Positions 47,331-56,713 of a stretch of DNA of 64,000 nt are shown piece after piece. The DNA lies in NCBI RefSeq assembly GCF_014646895.1, contig NZ_BMOD01000002.1, forward strand, positions 124,001 to 188,000, read 5' to 3'. Every line of letters begins with the position of its first letter. Position 1 is the stretch's first letter. A model generated the notes under the pieces. The model saw only the letters and a list, made by a program, of their open reading frames with translations, was not told the DNA's origin and did not search any database. The stretch comes from Deinococcus roseus (lineage in GTDB: Bacteria; Deinococcota; Deinococci; Deinococcales; Deinococcaceae). The position numbers were made by a program, and so were the translations under genes.

Positions 47331-47467
47331 GCTTCCTGTCTGGCCTGTCCATTCTGCAGTCATCTGAACTTAAACTGAGCGTTTTGCCAATTTTGCTGTC
47401 ATTTCTTAAGCTTCGCCTCCAGAATCCCACACGCAAACCCGGCCCGGACAGGAATAGACTTGGGGAT

Positions 47468-48082
47468 ATGCACCGTCCCCTCAGCGTGATGTTCATGCTG
47501 CTCTTCTCTGCCACCCTGCCTGCCCCCACCGCCCCATCTGTATTTCAGGCGTTTCTGGAACTTCCCGTCAAAATGCTGGGCTACCAGCAGGATTTGCCCC
47601 GTGAGAAAGTGATCGGGCAAACCCACCGCACCGAGAAGCGGGAAATGCCCTGGGGCGAGGGCAGCATCGAGGTCCGCAAAAACGTCAGCACCCAGTTCCT
47701 GAAGGTGTTCATGATCGAATCTGGGTCCAGCACCCTGTACACCCTCAGGGCTTTCAATTCCACGGAGGGGCACAGGGTTTTTCTGGTGCAGAAACAATAC
47801 TGTTTTGTACCAGGATGCGACACCACCATCGGGGTGTTCGAAAAGCAGGGCAAGACCTGGAAAGACCTCTCAGAGAGCCTGCTGCCCGATTTCTCCCAGA
47901 CGGTCCTGACCCGTGCCTACATGGAAACCACCGGCAAAAAACCCTCTGAAAGCGGTGAAGAGCTGGACTACCACCTGCAAATCCCCGAGGAAGGCAGTGT
48001 GGTGGAAGTCTGGAACCGTTACGACGAAAAAATCTTTTCCCTGAGCTGGACGGGACAGAAGTTTGTGATCAAAACCAGTTGA
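47468..48082 (+). CDS. Secreted protein of unknown function
   Basis: 204 residues from the ATG at 47468, with a signal peptide (MHRPLSVMFMLLFSATLPAP). An ATG at 47384 is less likely because its extension has no signal-like or conserved character. Two cysteines (QYCFVPGCDTT) could form a disulfide. No family recognised. Confidence 0.6.
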   Translation: MHRPLSVMFMLLFSATLPAPTAPSVFQAFLELPVKMLGYQQDLPREKVIGQTHRTEKREMPWGEGSIEVRKNVSTQFLKVFMIESGSSTLYTLRAFNSTEGHRVFLVQKQYCFVPGCDTTIGVFEKQGKTWKDLSESLLPDFSQTVLTRAYMETTGKKPSESGEELDYHLQIPEEGSVVEVWNRYDEKIFSLSWTGQKFVIKTS

Positions 48083-48094
48083 TGTTCAGCCAGC

Positions 48095-48553
48095 TCAATG
48101 TCCTCTGGGTACCCCAACATGCAGCTCTCCGCCGTACACCTGCATCACCTCGTACTTGGGCAGCAGCGAAAAATAATCCATGGAGTGGTTCACAAACACC
48201 GTCCAGAGCACCCAGGCCCACAGAAACAGGTAAAAGCCATACCTGTAAGGTTCCCGGATGCGTTTGAAGTAGGGTTGCAGGGGGTAGGTCAGCAGGCCCA
48301 CCACCAGCACATACACCAGCAAATCCAGCAAAAAAGGCAGCAAATACACGTTAAAAGAGCGGGAACTGATCATGCTGTAATGCTGGAATGGCAAGGGGAA
48401 GCCGTAAAAGCTGACCGTGGTCTTCCCTGCTGTCAGAAAAGGCACTTCCAGCAACACCCTGCTTTTCAGGGTGAGGTGTTCCAGCAAGAGCCAGGCCAGG
48501 GGCAAGCTCCACATCCAGAATTTTTTCAGGTAGGCCTTCAGACTTCCAGACAT
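48095..48553 (-). CDS. Membrane protein of unknown function
   Basis: 152 residues with three or four membrane segments (MWSLPLAWLLLEHL, LLPFLLDLLVYVLVVGLL, YGFYLFLWAWVLWTVFV). GGAGGT lies directly before the ATG. Convergent with the secreted protein gene. No family recognised. Confidence 0.6.
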   Translation of the reverse strand: MSGSLKAYLKKFWMWSLPLAWLLLEHLTLKSRVLLEVPFLTAGKTTVSFYGFPLPFQHYSMISSRSFNVYLLPFLLDLLVYVLVVGLLTYPLQPYFKRIREPYRYGFYLFLWAWVLWTVFVNHSMDYFSLLPKYEVMQVYGGELHVGVPRGH

Positions 48554-48634
48554 ACCTCCAGAGTAAGAAAGCCACCTTCAGCCCAGATGGGAGTTGCCTT
48601 GAGAGAGGGTTGCCTACGGTCTCATCAAGGATAT

Positions 48635-49309
48635 TCAGTCAGGGATTTCGGTGAGGGCCTGTCCATCCCGGATTCTCAGGATGGTGTGCGCCAGTTCGGC
48701 CACGCTGGGATCGTGGGTGATCAGCACCACGGTTTTTCCTTCAGAGGCGGGTTTTAAAAGCAAATCCAGAATGCTTTTCCCCGTGCGGGTGTCGAGGTTT
48801 CCGGTGGGTTCGTCTGCCAGAATCACACTGGGGTTGGTGATCAGGGCTCGGGCAATCGCCACCCGTTGCTGTTCTCCTCCAGAAAGCTGTGAAGGGTAAT
48901 GGGTCAGGCGGTGCCCCAGTCCCAGCTGTTCCAGCAGGGCTTTTGAGCGTCTGGTGCGCTCTGCCCTGGGCACCCCCTGCAAGGTGAGGGGGAATTCAAC
49001 GTTTTCTGAAGCCGTCAGGATGCTGACCAGGTTGTAATTCTGGAACACGAATCCAAAATGCCTGAGGCGGTAATCTGCCAGCTGTGCATCATTGAGGGTG
49101 GAAAGGTCAGTCTGGTCGTGCATGATCTTGCCGCTTGATGGGCGGTCAAAGCCAGCCAGCAAATTCAGCAGGGTGCTTTTTCCGCTGCCAGAAGGTCCAA
49201 TGATGGCGGTCACCTTGCCTGCCTCGAAAGCAAAACTCACCTGACTGAGGGCCGTGACGGTGCTGTCTCCAGAGGGATAGATTTTGCTGAGGTTCTCGAC
49301 GCGCAGCAT
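48635..49309 (-). CDS. ABC transporter ATP-binding protein (MacB/LolD type)
   Basis: 224 residues. Walker [10 protein letters not shown] (38-46), Q-loop FVFQNYNLV, signature [15 protein letters not shown], Walker [13 protein letters not shown] and the H-loop ITHD. The LolD/MacB-type phrasing matches its FtsX-like partner upstream. One base separates the permease stop from this start; GGAGGAAC precedes it. Confidence 0.92.
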   Translation of the reverse strand: MLRVENLSKIYPSGDSTVTALSQVSFAFEAGKVTAIIGPSGSGKSTLLNLLAGFDRPSSGKIMHDQTDLSTLNDAQLADYRLRHFGFVFQNYNLVSILTASENVEFPLTLQGVPRAERTRRSKALLEQLGLGHRLTHYPSQLSGGEQQRVAIARALITNPSVILADEPTGNLDTRTGKSILDLLLKPASEGKTVVLITHDPSVAELAHTILRIRDGQALTEIPD

Positions 49310-49310
49310 G

Positions 49311-50480
49311 TCAGTTCCTCCCCAGCGCTTCGGTGATCACGATGCGACCTGCACTGCGGGCAGGCAGCAGGCCCGAGAGCAATCCCAGCGCAAAACTGAC
49401 CGCAAAGGCCAGCAGGGTGAGCCTGGGGGTCAGGGCAGCCGCACTGATGCTGGCCAGTTGCTGGGTGTAGTAATTGACCACCTGAATCCCCAGAAAGCCC
49501 AGCAGGATGCCGCCCAGGCCACCCATGAAGGCCAGCAGCAGGCTTTCCAGCAACACCAGGTTGCGAATGAAACCCGGCTTGGCCCCGATGGCCCGCATGG
49601 TGCCAAATTCACGGGTGCGCTCGAAGACCCCCATCATCACGGTGTTGGCCACGGCCAGACCGCCCACAATCAGGGCAATCAGGCTGATGCCAAAGCGAAT
49701 CGCGTCGCTGATGCTGACCGCGCGATCCAGCACCTTCAGGAAATCCGACTGGGTTTGCGCTTCCACATCCAGGGTTTCAGAGATCTGTTTGGCCACCGTT
49801 CTGGCCTGGGATGGATCCTGCAGCTTGATGGCAATGAAAGAAATCTGGTTTTCCACGCCCATGGCTTTCTGCAGGGTGGATCTGGGCACAAAAATAAAAG
49901 AATCGGTGAAGCCTCCCTCTTCTTTGAGGATGCCCACCACCTTGAAGAAATTGCGGCGGTTGAAGCGCACATCCGATCCGATCTTCAGACCCGCATTCTC
50001 TGCAGCCTTGAAACCCAGCACAGCCACCAGTTTGCCTTCATCGGCAGCTTCCAGCAACCTGCCCTCTGTGACCTGCACGCCCGGAGAGATGTCCAGCACG
50101 CTTTCAGCTGTGGGATAACCATAAATCAAAAAAGACTGCCTGGGATCAAAACCCCCCTTGGCCGAAATCACCACCGGAATGATGCTGCGGATGCCCCAGT
50201 CTTCCCGGTGCTGCTCCACTTTTGCCACCAGGCTTTCCGGCAAGTCGGGGGTGCGGGGCAACCCTTCCTGGATTCCATTGAGGGAAATTTGCACGTCCGG
50301 GCCAATGTTGCCCAGTTCCTGGGTGAACACCCGACGGATGCCCTCCCCCAGCGAGAGAAAAATCACCATGCTGGCCACCGCCACCACGATGCCCAGCACC
50401 GTCAGGGTGGTGCGCACCGCCCGGCGGGTCAGCCCCCGCAACGCCAGTTGAAAGAGGTCAGAGATCGGCATACCTCCCAT
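49311..50480 (-). CDS. ABC transporter permease (MacB/FtsX type)
   Basis: 389 residues. N-terminal membrane segment after '[27 protein letters not shown]', a large extracytoplasmic MacB-PCD domain (about 50-260), then three membrane segments in the FtsX domain with '[21 protein letters not shown]'. Such transporters move lipoproteins, peptides or antibiotics across or out of the membrane mechanically. Start ATG 50480 or 50471. Confidence 0.88.
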   Translation of the reverse strand: MGGMPISDLFQLALRGLTRRAVRTTLTVLGIVVAVASMVIFLSLGEGIRRVFTQELGNIGPDVQISLNGIQEGLPRTPDLPESLVAKVEQHREDWGIRSIIPVVISAKGGFDPRQSFLIYGYPTAESVLDISPGVQVTEGRLLEAADEGKLVAVLGFKAAENAGLKIGSDVRFNRRNFFKVVGILKEEGGFTDSFIFVPRSTLQKAMGVENQISFIAIKLQDPSQARTVAKQISETLDVEAQTQSDFLKVLDRAVSISDAIRFGISLIALIVGGLAVANTVMMGVFERTREFGTMRAIGAKPGFIRNLVLLESLLLAFMGGLGGILLGFLGIQVVNYYTQQLASISAAALTPRLTLLAFAVSFALGLLSGLLPARSAGRIVITEALGRN

Positions 50481-50514
50481 CCTAACCGGGATGGGGAATT
50501 TTTCTGCAGGGACC

Positions 50515-51237
50515 TTAGCCCCGGTGCTTCAGGGCTTCCCGAACAGTCCTGGCAAACTCCACAGCATGTGCTCCATCTCCGTGCAGACAGAGGGTGTCTG
50601 CTTGCAGTTCGATGCGTTCTCCATTCAGGGCAACCACAAAGCCATCTGCGATGTTCAGGGCCTGCTGCAATGCAGCTTCCGTGGACTGGTGCAAGGCCTG
50701 CGGGTGGCTTCTGGGGGTCAGGCTGCCCTCTGGCTGATAGGTGCGGTCCAGAAAAGCCTCCTGCCAGACTTTCATGCCGATTTCTTGAGCGGCCTGAATC
50801 TGGGCACTTCCAGCCAGACCGTAAAAAACCACATCCTGATGCTGCTCCAGAATGCCGTGCACCGCAGCACGCGCCAGCTTCAGGTCCCTGGCGGTCTGGT
50901 TGTAGAGGGCACCATGCAATTTGACATGGTGGAGGGGCAAATCCAGCGGGTTCAGAATGCCCAGCACACCTGCCACCTGAAAAGTCACCAGTTCGTAGAC
51001 TTCCTGCGGGGTGAGCGGGTGTTCCAGGCGGCCAAAATTTTCACGGTCCAGATGACCGGGGTGGGCTCCAATGTGAACACCATGGTCCAGGCACAGCAGG
51101 GCGGTTTCACGCAGCAGGGAGGGGCTTCCGGCGTGAAAGCCGCAGGCAATGTTGGCACTGTCGATCAGTTCAATGAGTTCACGGTCAAAAGCAGCCCCTT
51201 CGCCAAGGTCACAATTCAAGTCCAGGATCCGGTCCAT
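50515..51237 (-). CDS. pxpA: 5-oxoprolinase subunit A (LamB/YcsF family)
   Basis: 240 residues. [10 protein letters not shown] start, '[13 protein letters not shown]', '[14 protein letters not shown]', '[11 protein letters not shown]' and 'GYL-E-FLDR'-type '[13 protein letters not shown]' are all family hallmarks. PxpABC hydrolyses 5-oxoproline to glutamate with ATP. It lies 12 bases after pxpC. pxpB is not in the window. Confidence 0.9.
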   Translation of the reverse strand: MDRILDLNCDLGEGAAFDRELIELIDSANIACGFHAGSPSLLRETALLCLDHGVHIGAHPGHLDRENFGRLEHPLTPQEVYELVTFQVAGVLGILNPLDLPLHHVKLHGALYNQTARDLKLARAAVHGILEQHQDVVFYGLAGSAQIQAAQEIGMKVWQEAFLDRTYQPEGSLTPRSHPQALHQSTEAALQQALNIADGFVVALNGERIELQADTLCLHGDGAHAVEFARTVREALKHRG

Positions 51238-51249
51238 GATGCTGTCACT

Positions 51250-52200
51250 TTATCCTGCCGGTTGTGCTGCTGTGTTTCGGCTGTACAGTTCCAGGGCTTT
51301 TTGCAGACGGAACAGTTTCTGTTCATAAGCCTGCAGGGCCTGTTCAGCTTCCATAAAATTCACCACCCTGAAATGGAGCTGCTGTCCAGGGAGCACCTGA
51401 CCCAGCTTCCACAAATCGGCCTGGATCACCTGAAACATCCTGGGATAACCACCGGTGGTCTGGGCATCGGAAAGCAGGACCAGGGGCTGTCCTCCAGCAG
51501 GAAGTTGCACGGTTCCGGGCAGCACGGCCACGCTGAACATCTCAGCGGTTCTGGCAAGCTTCACCGGGTCTCCCTGCAAGCGCAAACCCATGCGGTCTGC
51601 CTGGGCGGTCACCCGAAAAACCTGTTGCAGTTCAGGCAGGTCTTCCCATTCTGGACCCCTCAGCACCCGGATCGAAAGCACCGCTGGGAAGGGTTTGACC
51701 GGGACAAACCTTTTGAAGTTGCTGCCTGCAGTTGCACTTCTGGCCTGCAACACCATGCCTGCCTCCAGAGCAGCGGGTCCCAGACGGCTGTTCTGATGGG
51801 TGCTGCTGCTGCCCAGAACTTCTGGCACCTCCAGTCCTCCCTGAAAAGCAACATAAGCCCTGGCCCCCAGAGAGGTGTATTGCAACTCCAGCACATCTCC
51901 GGCCTGCAGGTGCAATGCCCGCTGACCCACCACAACCTGCCCATTGTGCGATGCCCTGAGTCCCAGACCTGCCAGGGCCACACAGCCTGCAGTGAGGGCC
52001 TGCAGCCTGAGTCCCCCCAGAGCCGCCTCCAGGGTGGCATTTTCAGGTGGATTGCCCAGCAAAAGGTTGGCCAGTTGCTGGCTGTAAGAATCCACTGCTC
52101 CCGCTGGAGACACCCCATATTGCCGATGCCCCCAGCGTCCTCTGTCCTGAATGAGGGTCTTGACTCCTGCTTTTAAAACCTGCATGCGAAGAAAGTCCAT
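51250..52200 (-). CDS. pxpC: 5-oxoprolinase subunit C (biotin-dependent carboxyltransferase-like, KipA)
   Basis: 316 residues from the ATG at 52200 (an ATG at 52185 is an alternative); the frame is open far upstream but that part is not protein-like and runs antisense to the lipoprotein gene. 'AGVKTLIQDRGRWGHRQYGVSPAGAVD', 'NLLLGNPPENATLE', 'ADRMGLRLQG' and 'LLSDAQTTGGYPR' are typical of PxpC. It normally pairs with PxpB (KipI), often next door or fused; neither is seen here. Confidence 0.88.
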   Translation of the reverse strand: MDFLRMQVLKAGVKTLIQDRGRWGHRQYGVSPAGAVDSYSQQLANLLLGNPPENATLEAALGGLRLQALTAGCVALAGLGLRASHNGQVVVGQRALHLQAGDVLELQYTSLGARAYVAFQGGLEVPEVLGSSSTHQNSRLGPAALEAGMVLQARSATAGSNFKRFVPVKPFPAVLSIRVLRGPEWEDLPELQQVFRVTAQADRMGLRLQGDPVKLARTAEMFSVAVLPGTVQLPAGGQPLVLLSDAQTTGGYPRMFQVIQADLWKLGQVLPGQQLHFRVVNFMEAEQALQAYEQKLFRLQKALELYSRNTAAQPAG

Positions 52201-52380
52201 GGTGTGCAGTTCAGTTTGCCTGAAGAAATCTCCCCGGAGATGAGTCAGGTCCTGCTGGTTTTCTGGCTTTCTGGTCTTTCGGGTTCGTTTGCAACAAAAA
52301 GCGATTTTGCTGCTGCCGTCATCACAACAGACCCCACAAAAAAGTTCATAATAAGAAAAATGTGAAAGGGGAGGAAGAAA

Positions 52381-53568
52381 ATGAAACACCATTTGTGGCT
52401 GGGTCTGGGAATTTTGTTGCTGGTGGCCTGTACACCCAAAACACCCGAAGTGACGGGAACCAAAATCAAAGGCAGTGAAGGGGGCACCGTCAAAGCAGAC
52501 AATCCTGATGACGGTGAGTTGAACATTGACAAGGGTTCCCTGGTCAAAGATGCCATCATTTCGGTGGGCAAAACCACCCCACCTGCAGCCCCCGCCGACT
52601 CTGGGATCGAGGGTGGATTCACGGCCCTGTGGGTCAAAAGCACTGGAATCAGCGTGAAGCCCCAACCCGGCAAACAGGAAATTGAGTTGCCCTGCAATTC
52701 TGGCATTCGCCTGAAAATCACCTTCCCGGCCAACACCCCGGCAGAAAAAGCCAATTTGCTGGAGATGTTCCAGATCACCAGACAAGATGGGGCAGTCTTC
52801 TGGCAAGCCCTGCCTTCCAAAGTCAACATGGCCAGCCATTATGTGGTGGGTTGCCTGAATGGCCTTCCCGAAGGAGAATCCGTGTACACCCTGGGGGTTT
52901 ACAACAGGCTCAGAATGGCCGGGGGCACCTCTCAGGAAGTGGTCAAGGTGGATGGTCAGCTGTTGCAGAAGTCCTACACAGCCTTCAGAACAAAATATGT
53001 GGCTCCACCCCAGATTGCCCAGCAGGCCATTGTGGTGCTGCCCAAGATTGAAATCATGGGTCCAGCAGGCTGGAACAACAACCAGCCCTTCACCTACACC
53101 CTGAATCCTGCCCAGACCTCGGCCCTGACCTTCTCTGCACCCACTCCGCCCGTCAGTGGGGATTACCATTACAGCTACAACAATGGGCAGAGAACCTACA
53201 TGGGGACCTTCCAGATCAACAAAGATCTGGTGCTGGCCCGTCCCAGCAACCTGCAGTTGACCCCCAACTTTGGTGAAACAGATGCAACCTTCACCATCAA
53301 CTGGACTGCACCTGCCGGAGCAGATCTGGCCACCCAGCAAGCCACGGTTTCCCTGCTGAACAGCTCTGACACCACCCCACTGGACACCAAGAGTGGACCT
53401 TCTCCTCTGGTGTTGACCGTGAACAATTTCAGTTTCTCAGACACCTATGCTTTCTGCATCCTGGCCTGGAGCAAAAATCCCCTGACCACCCCCTTCCCTG
53501 AACAGGTGAATGAAGCCCGCAATTGCATTCCTTTCAGCAACAACACCCTGACATCAAAATTGCAATAA
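52381..53568 (+). CDS. Lipoprotein of unknown function
   Basis: 395 residues with lipobox LLVAC at 13-17, so probably anchored to the membrane. The mature part is beta-rich with Pro/Thr/Ser linkers and repeated 'FTINWTAPAG'-like phrases suggesting fibronectin-type III or similar sandwich domains in the last 130 residues. GGGGAGG precedes the ATG. No specific family recognised. Confidence 0.65.
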   Translation: MKHHLWLGLGILLLVACTPKTPEVTGTKIKGSEGGTVKADNPDDGELNIDKGSLVKDAIISVGKTTPPAAPADSGIEGGFTALWVKSTGISVKPQPGKQEIELPCNSGIRLKITFPANTPAEKANLLEMFQITRQDGAVFWQALPSKVNMASHYVVGCLNGLPEGESVYTLGVYNRLRMAGGTSQEVVKVDGQLLQKSYTAFRTKYVAPPQIAQQAIVVLPKIEIMGPAGWNNNQPFTYTLNPAQTSALTFSAPTPPVSGDYHYSYNNGQRTYMGTFQINKDLVLARPSNLQLTPNFGETDATFTINWTAPAGADLATQQATVSLLNSSDTTPLDTKSGPSPLVLTVNNFSFSDTYAFCILAWSKNPLTTPFPEQVNEARNCIPFSNNTLTSKLQ

Positions 53569-53635
53569 ATCACACTGCAACCATCAATTGTAACAGAATT
53601 GCAATAAACTTTGCCCTCTCCATATACCTTAACGG

Positions 53636-53672
53636 TTGCCTCCTGTAAGTGACGACAGGAGGCAATTTATTG
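53636..53672 (+). promoter_or_regulatory. Hairpin that buries a ribosome binding site before the HD-GYP gene
   Basis: TTGCCTCCTGT (53636-53646) pairs perfectly with ACAGGAGGCAA (53655-53665). The right arm contains AGGAGG (53657-53662). A TTGCAA / 18 bases / TATACC promoter-like pair just upstream (53599-53628) would put the hairpin at the very 5' end of the message. It could also be the terminator of the lipoprotein gene, with a poor tail (TTTATTG). Confidence 0.5.
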
Positions 53673-53686
53673 TTGATGGTGTCAAA

Positions 53687-55432
53687 ATGGAGAGTATGGC
53701 AGTTTTTGATGGCATGATCCACATGATGCACCTGGAGGAAGCCCGGACAGGGCAAGATCCCGTCCAATGGCTTGAGGCCGCTCTGGAGGTCAGCCGGACT
53801 TCCCTCTCAACAGGAGCCAGTGAAGAGGGTTTGCGATTTGCCCATACCATTGTCAATCATGCCAGAGAGCAAAATTCCAATGTCCATCTGATCAGTGCAC
53901 TCAACAACCTGGGAACTTTTCTTTTTTTGAACAGTGACCCCTATGATTCACTTAATGTTGTCCTTGAAGCAAAATTTTTAATTGACACCCATCAGATTTT
54001 CCAAGAGAAGGGTAGAAATTTAAATCTTCTGGGCGGAATTTATCAATTGCTCAGCAGTCTGGATCTGGCATATGCTTCTTATGAAGAATCCCTGTCCATT
54101 GCCAGAGCCAACAACGATCAGATTTCTGAAGCAAGAACCCTGAACAACATGGCCCTTCTTCTGCAACAACAGAAAAAATACAGCGAATCCCTGTCTCTGT
54201 ATCAGCAAGCAGAGGGCATCTGGCGATCCACCCAGAATGATCTGGAGTTGTGCAAAACCTTGCTCAACAAGATCAGCTTGCATTTACAGAAAGATGATGA
54301 ATACACCGCTTCTCTCAGTACAGAAATCGAACAGAGCATGCTGGAAGTGCGCCAGATTCTCAAAGACCATGATGCCAAACATCTTTACATCGCCCTCTTG
54401 CAATCCGAAGCCCACCACGAAAAAAACCTTGGCCACCTCGAAAAGGCAGAAAAAATTTCTGAGGAAGCCTTATACCTCGCCACCGATTATCACCACGTTG
54501 AGCTCGAAGCACACACCTATCTGATTCTGGGAAACATCTACCACAAAAAGAACAAAGATGAAACCGCGCTGGACTACTTCACCAAAGCCAGAAACATCTT
54601 TGCTGACCTGAATTACAAGGACAACCGTCTGGATGTCCTGACCCTGATGGTGGTGAGCCTCAAACGCCTGGGTCGTTTTGAAGAAGCCCTGCAATACCAC
54701 GAGGAAATGTACCAGTTGGACCGGGAAATCCGCAACGAGGCCACCAGCAAACAACTGGAAATGCTGGCCTTTCAACGCAAACTGGAGCAAAGCCAGCACG
54801 AAGCTGAACTGGAAAAGATTCGCAACGAAGAACTGGAATCGCTGGTGCAGGAACGCACTGCAGAACTCGAATCCGCTTACCTGGAGATGCTGGAACGTCT
54901 GGCCATCGCAGCAGAATTCCGGGACACCGACACGGGAGAACACACCGTGCGGGTGGGGGAACGTGCTGCAGAGGTGGCCCGCGAACTGAACATGCCAGAA
55001 GAACGGGTGCGCACGCTGCGTCTGGCTGCCCGCCTGCATGATGTGGGCAAAATTGCCATCTCAGACACCATTTTACATAAACCGGGCAAACTCACCGAAG
55101 ACGAATACCTCACCATGAAGGCCCACACCCTGGCCGGAGCCAAGATGCTCTCCGAGGCCCGCTCAGAACTGATTCGCATGGCAGAAATGATTGCCCTGAC
55201 CCATCACGAGAAATGGGATGGCACAGGCTATCCCAATGGGCTCAGTGGCGAAGACATCCCTCTGGAAGGGCGCATTGTGGCTGTGGTGGATGTGCTGGAT
55301 GCCCTGACCAGCCTGAGGCCTTACAAGAAAGCCTGGAGCATGGACGAAGCCCTGGCTGAAATTGAGAAGCAAGCAGGGGTGCATTTTGATCCCCAGGTGG
55401 TGCAGGCCCTGATGAACATTTACCGCCGCTGA
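53687..55432 (+). CDS. TPR-repeat HD-GYP domain protein (putative cyclic-di-GMP phosphodiesterase)
   Basis: About 581 residues from the ATG at 53687 (ATG 53696 also possible). Residues 20-350 are tetratricopeptide-like helical repeats, then a coiled coil (LEQSQHEAELEKIRNEELESL) leads into the HD-GYP domain: HDVGK (451-455), HHEKWDGTGYPNGL (506 onward), and 'RIVAVVDVLDALTS-RPYK'. The GYP triad is intact, so hydrolysis of cyclic-di-GMP is expected. No membrane segment: a soluble sensor. Confidence 0.88.
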   Translation: MESMAVFDGMIHMMHLEEARTGQDPVQWLEAALEVSRTSLSTGASEEGLRFAHTIVNHAREQNSNVHLISALNNLGTFLFLNSDPYDSLNVVLEAKFLIDTHQIFQEKGRNLNLLGGIYQLLSSLDLAYASYEESLSIARANNDQISEARTLNNMALLLQQQKKYSESLSLYQQAEGIWRSTQNDLELCKTLLNKISLHLQKDDEYTASLSTEIEQSMLEVRQILKDHDAKHLYIALLQSEAHHEKNLGHLEKAEKISEEALYLATDYHHVELEAHTYLILGNIYHKKNKDETALDYFTKARNIFADLNYKDNRLDVLTLMVVSLKRLGRFEEALQYHEEMYQLDREIRNEATSKQLEMLAFQRKLEQSQHEAELEKIRNEELESLVQERTAELESAYLEMLERLAIAAEFRDTDTGEHTVRVGERAAEVARELNMPEERVRTLRLAARLHDVGKIAISDTILHKPGKLTEDEYLTMKAHTLAGAKMLSEARSELIRMAEMIALTHHEKWDGTGYPNGLSGEDIPLEGRIVAVVDVLDALTSLRPYKKAWSMDEALAEIEKQAGVHFDPQVVQALMNIYRR

Positions 55433-55501
55433 GCTCCTCTGGCTGGCGGGCACTGTGCAGAACGCAGGGTTGTGTGACACAAAGCCATGTAGACTGAAAC
55501 C

Positions 55502-56011
55502 GTGAAGTTCAGTGAAGGCATTGAGTGGTCCATCCATTGTGTGGCTGTGCTGGCCGGAATTCCCAGCGGAGCCACCCTGAGCAATGCCTCGCTGGCAGAG
55601 TACCACGGGGTGTCAGAAAGCTATCTGGTCAAACACCTGAAAGCCCTGGTCAAGGCAGGAATTCTGGAGTCGGTTCCGGGTCCCAGAGGAGGCTTCAGGA
55701 TTGCCCGTCTGCCTGCAGAAATCACTTTGCTGCAGATTCTGGAGGCCATTGAAGGCAGAGAACCCATGTTCCAGTGTGAGGAAATCCGGGGACGCTTTCC
55801 AGGTTGCCCACAGCAGTCATTTTCCAAACCCTGTTCCATCCATGCCGCCATGCTGAAAGCCGAACTGGAGTGGCGCAAATCCCTGCAAGGGACGACCATT
55901 CAGGACATCAATGCCCAGGTGAAATCCTCCCCGGAGCGCCAGCAGGCCGATGAAATCTGGATGCAGAAACACCTGCGCTTGCCTGTGGGGCAGGCAGCGG
56001 TGAAATCTTGA
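55502..56011 (+). CDS. Rrf2-family transcriptional regulator
   Basis: 169 residues, GTG start. Winged helix 'SNASLAEYHGVSESYLVKHLKALVKAGILESVPGPRGGF' and three cysteines in the Rrf2 spacing (CEEI, GCPQ, KPC) that could hold a metal or Fe-S cluster or sense redox. The convergent AhpD-like gene with a palindrome in its promoter is the likely target. Confidence 0.87.
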   Translation: MKFSEGIEWSIHCVAVLAGIPSGATLSNASLAEYHGVSESYLVKHLKALVKAGILESVPGPRGGFRIARLPAEITLLQILEAIEGREPMFQCEEIRGRFPGCPQQSFSKPCSIHAAMLKAELEWRKSLQGTTIQDINAQVKSSPERQQADEIWMQKHLRLPVGQAAVKS

Positions 56012-56022
56012 GGGTCAAATCA

Positions 56023-56056
56023 GAAGAGAGGGAGGCAAATGCCTCCCTCTCTTCAC
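56023..56056. terminator. Bidirectional intrinsic terminator
   Basis: Fourteen-base perfect arms GAAGAGAGGGAGGC (56023-56036) and GCCTCCCTCTCTTC (56041-56054), four-base loop, between the convergent Rrf2 and AhpD-like genes. Confidence 0.85.
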
Positions 56057-56085
56057 CCAGGTGAATGTGCTGAAATGTGCTGGCT

Positions 56086-56538
56086 TCAGGCCAGCTGGGG
56101 CAGGGCAGCGTGCATGCCCACCAGGTTGACCAGCCGGTTCCAGCCGTTGATGGACACGTTGATCAGGCCCAGTTCCATGATCTGCTGGGGGGTGAACTGC
56201 ACGGCCAATTCCTGACGTGTGGCTTCTGAGAGGCCTTTTTCGGGCAGGAAAGCCAGTTCTTCCGCCATCTTGAGGGCGGCTTTTTCAGCCCCTGTAAAAT
56301 GGGGGACTTCCATGAAGGCCGTGATCAGGGCCAGCCGCTCTGGGCTTTGCCCCAGTTTGAGGGCTTCCTGGGTGTGCATGTCGATGCACAGAGAGCACCC
56401 ATTGATGATGGACACCCGCAATTTCACCAGGGTGCGGATCAGGGCACTGATGGAAGTGCTTTTGCAGTAGTCTTCCAGCTGGCTCATGGCGGCATAGGCT
56501 TCGGGGTGGGTGTGGGTCAGGCTGAGGGGGTTGGTCAT
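56086..56538 (-). CDS. Carboxymuconolactone decarboxylase / AhpD-like protein
   Basis: 150 residues from the ATG at 56538, which follows GGAGGATCC; the frame upstream is not family-like. The redox motif CSLC (48-51) with His55 matches AhpD-type alkylhydroperoxidases ('NGCSLCIDMHTQEALK'). Likely a peroxide-removing protein controlled by the adjacent Rrf2 regulator. Confidence 0.85.
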   Translation of the reverse strand: MTNPLSLTHTHPEAYAAMSQLEDYCKSTSISALIRTLVKLRVSIINGCSLCIDMHTQEALKLGQSPERLALITAFMEVPHFTGAEKAALKMAEELAFLPEKGLSEATRQELAVQFTPQQIMELGLINVSINGWNRLVNLVGMHAALPQLA

Positions 56539-56620
56539 GGATCCTCCTGATGGGACTGTGCTGATGGGATTTTGAAAAGGCAAAGCCGTGGATGCTGGAC
56601 ATCCAACTTGCTCAAATCAA

Positions 56621-56635
56621 GGATATCATATATCC
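56621..56635 (-). promoter_or_regulatory. Palindromic operator candidate in the AhpD-like gene promoter
   Basis: GGATAT-CAT-ATATCC, with another GGATAT right after (56638-56643). On the minus strand it overlaps a TATGAT -10-like box. AT-rich palindromes of this sort are bound by Rrf2 proteins; the neighbouring regulator is the natural candidate. Confidence 0.5.
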
Positions 56636-56713
56636 AGGATATTTTTTATCTTTGATTCTTCAAAACCAGCAAAAAGCTGCCCGAGCAAAGCCAGGCAGCC
56701 AGATTCAAGCTGT

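Noticed and set aside
51250..53340. A 696-residue minus-strand frame
   Set aside because: Only the last 316 residues (from 52200) are PxpC-like; the rest is the antisense of the lipoprotein gene.
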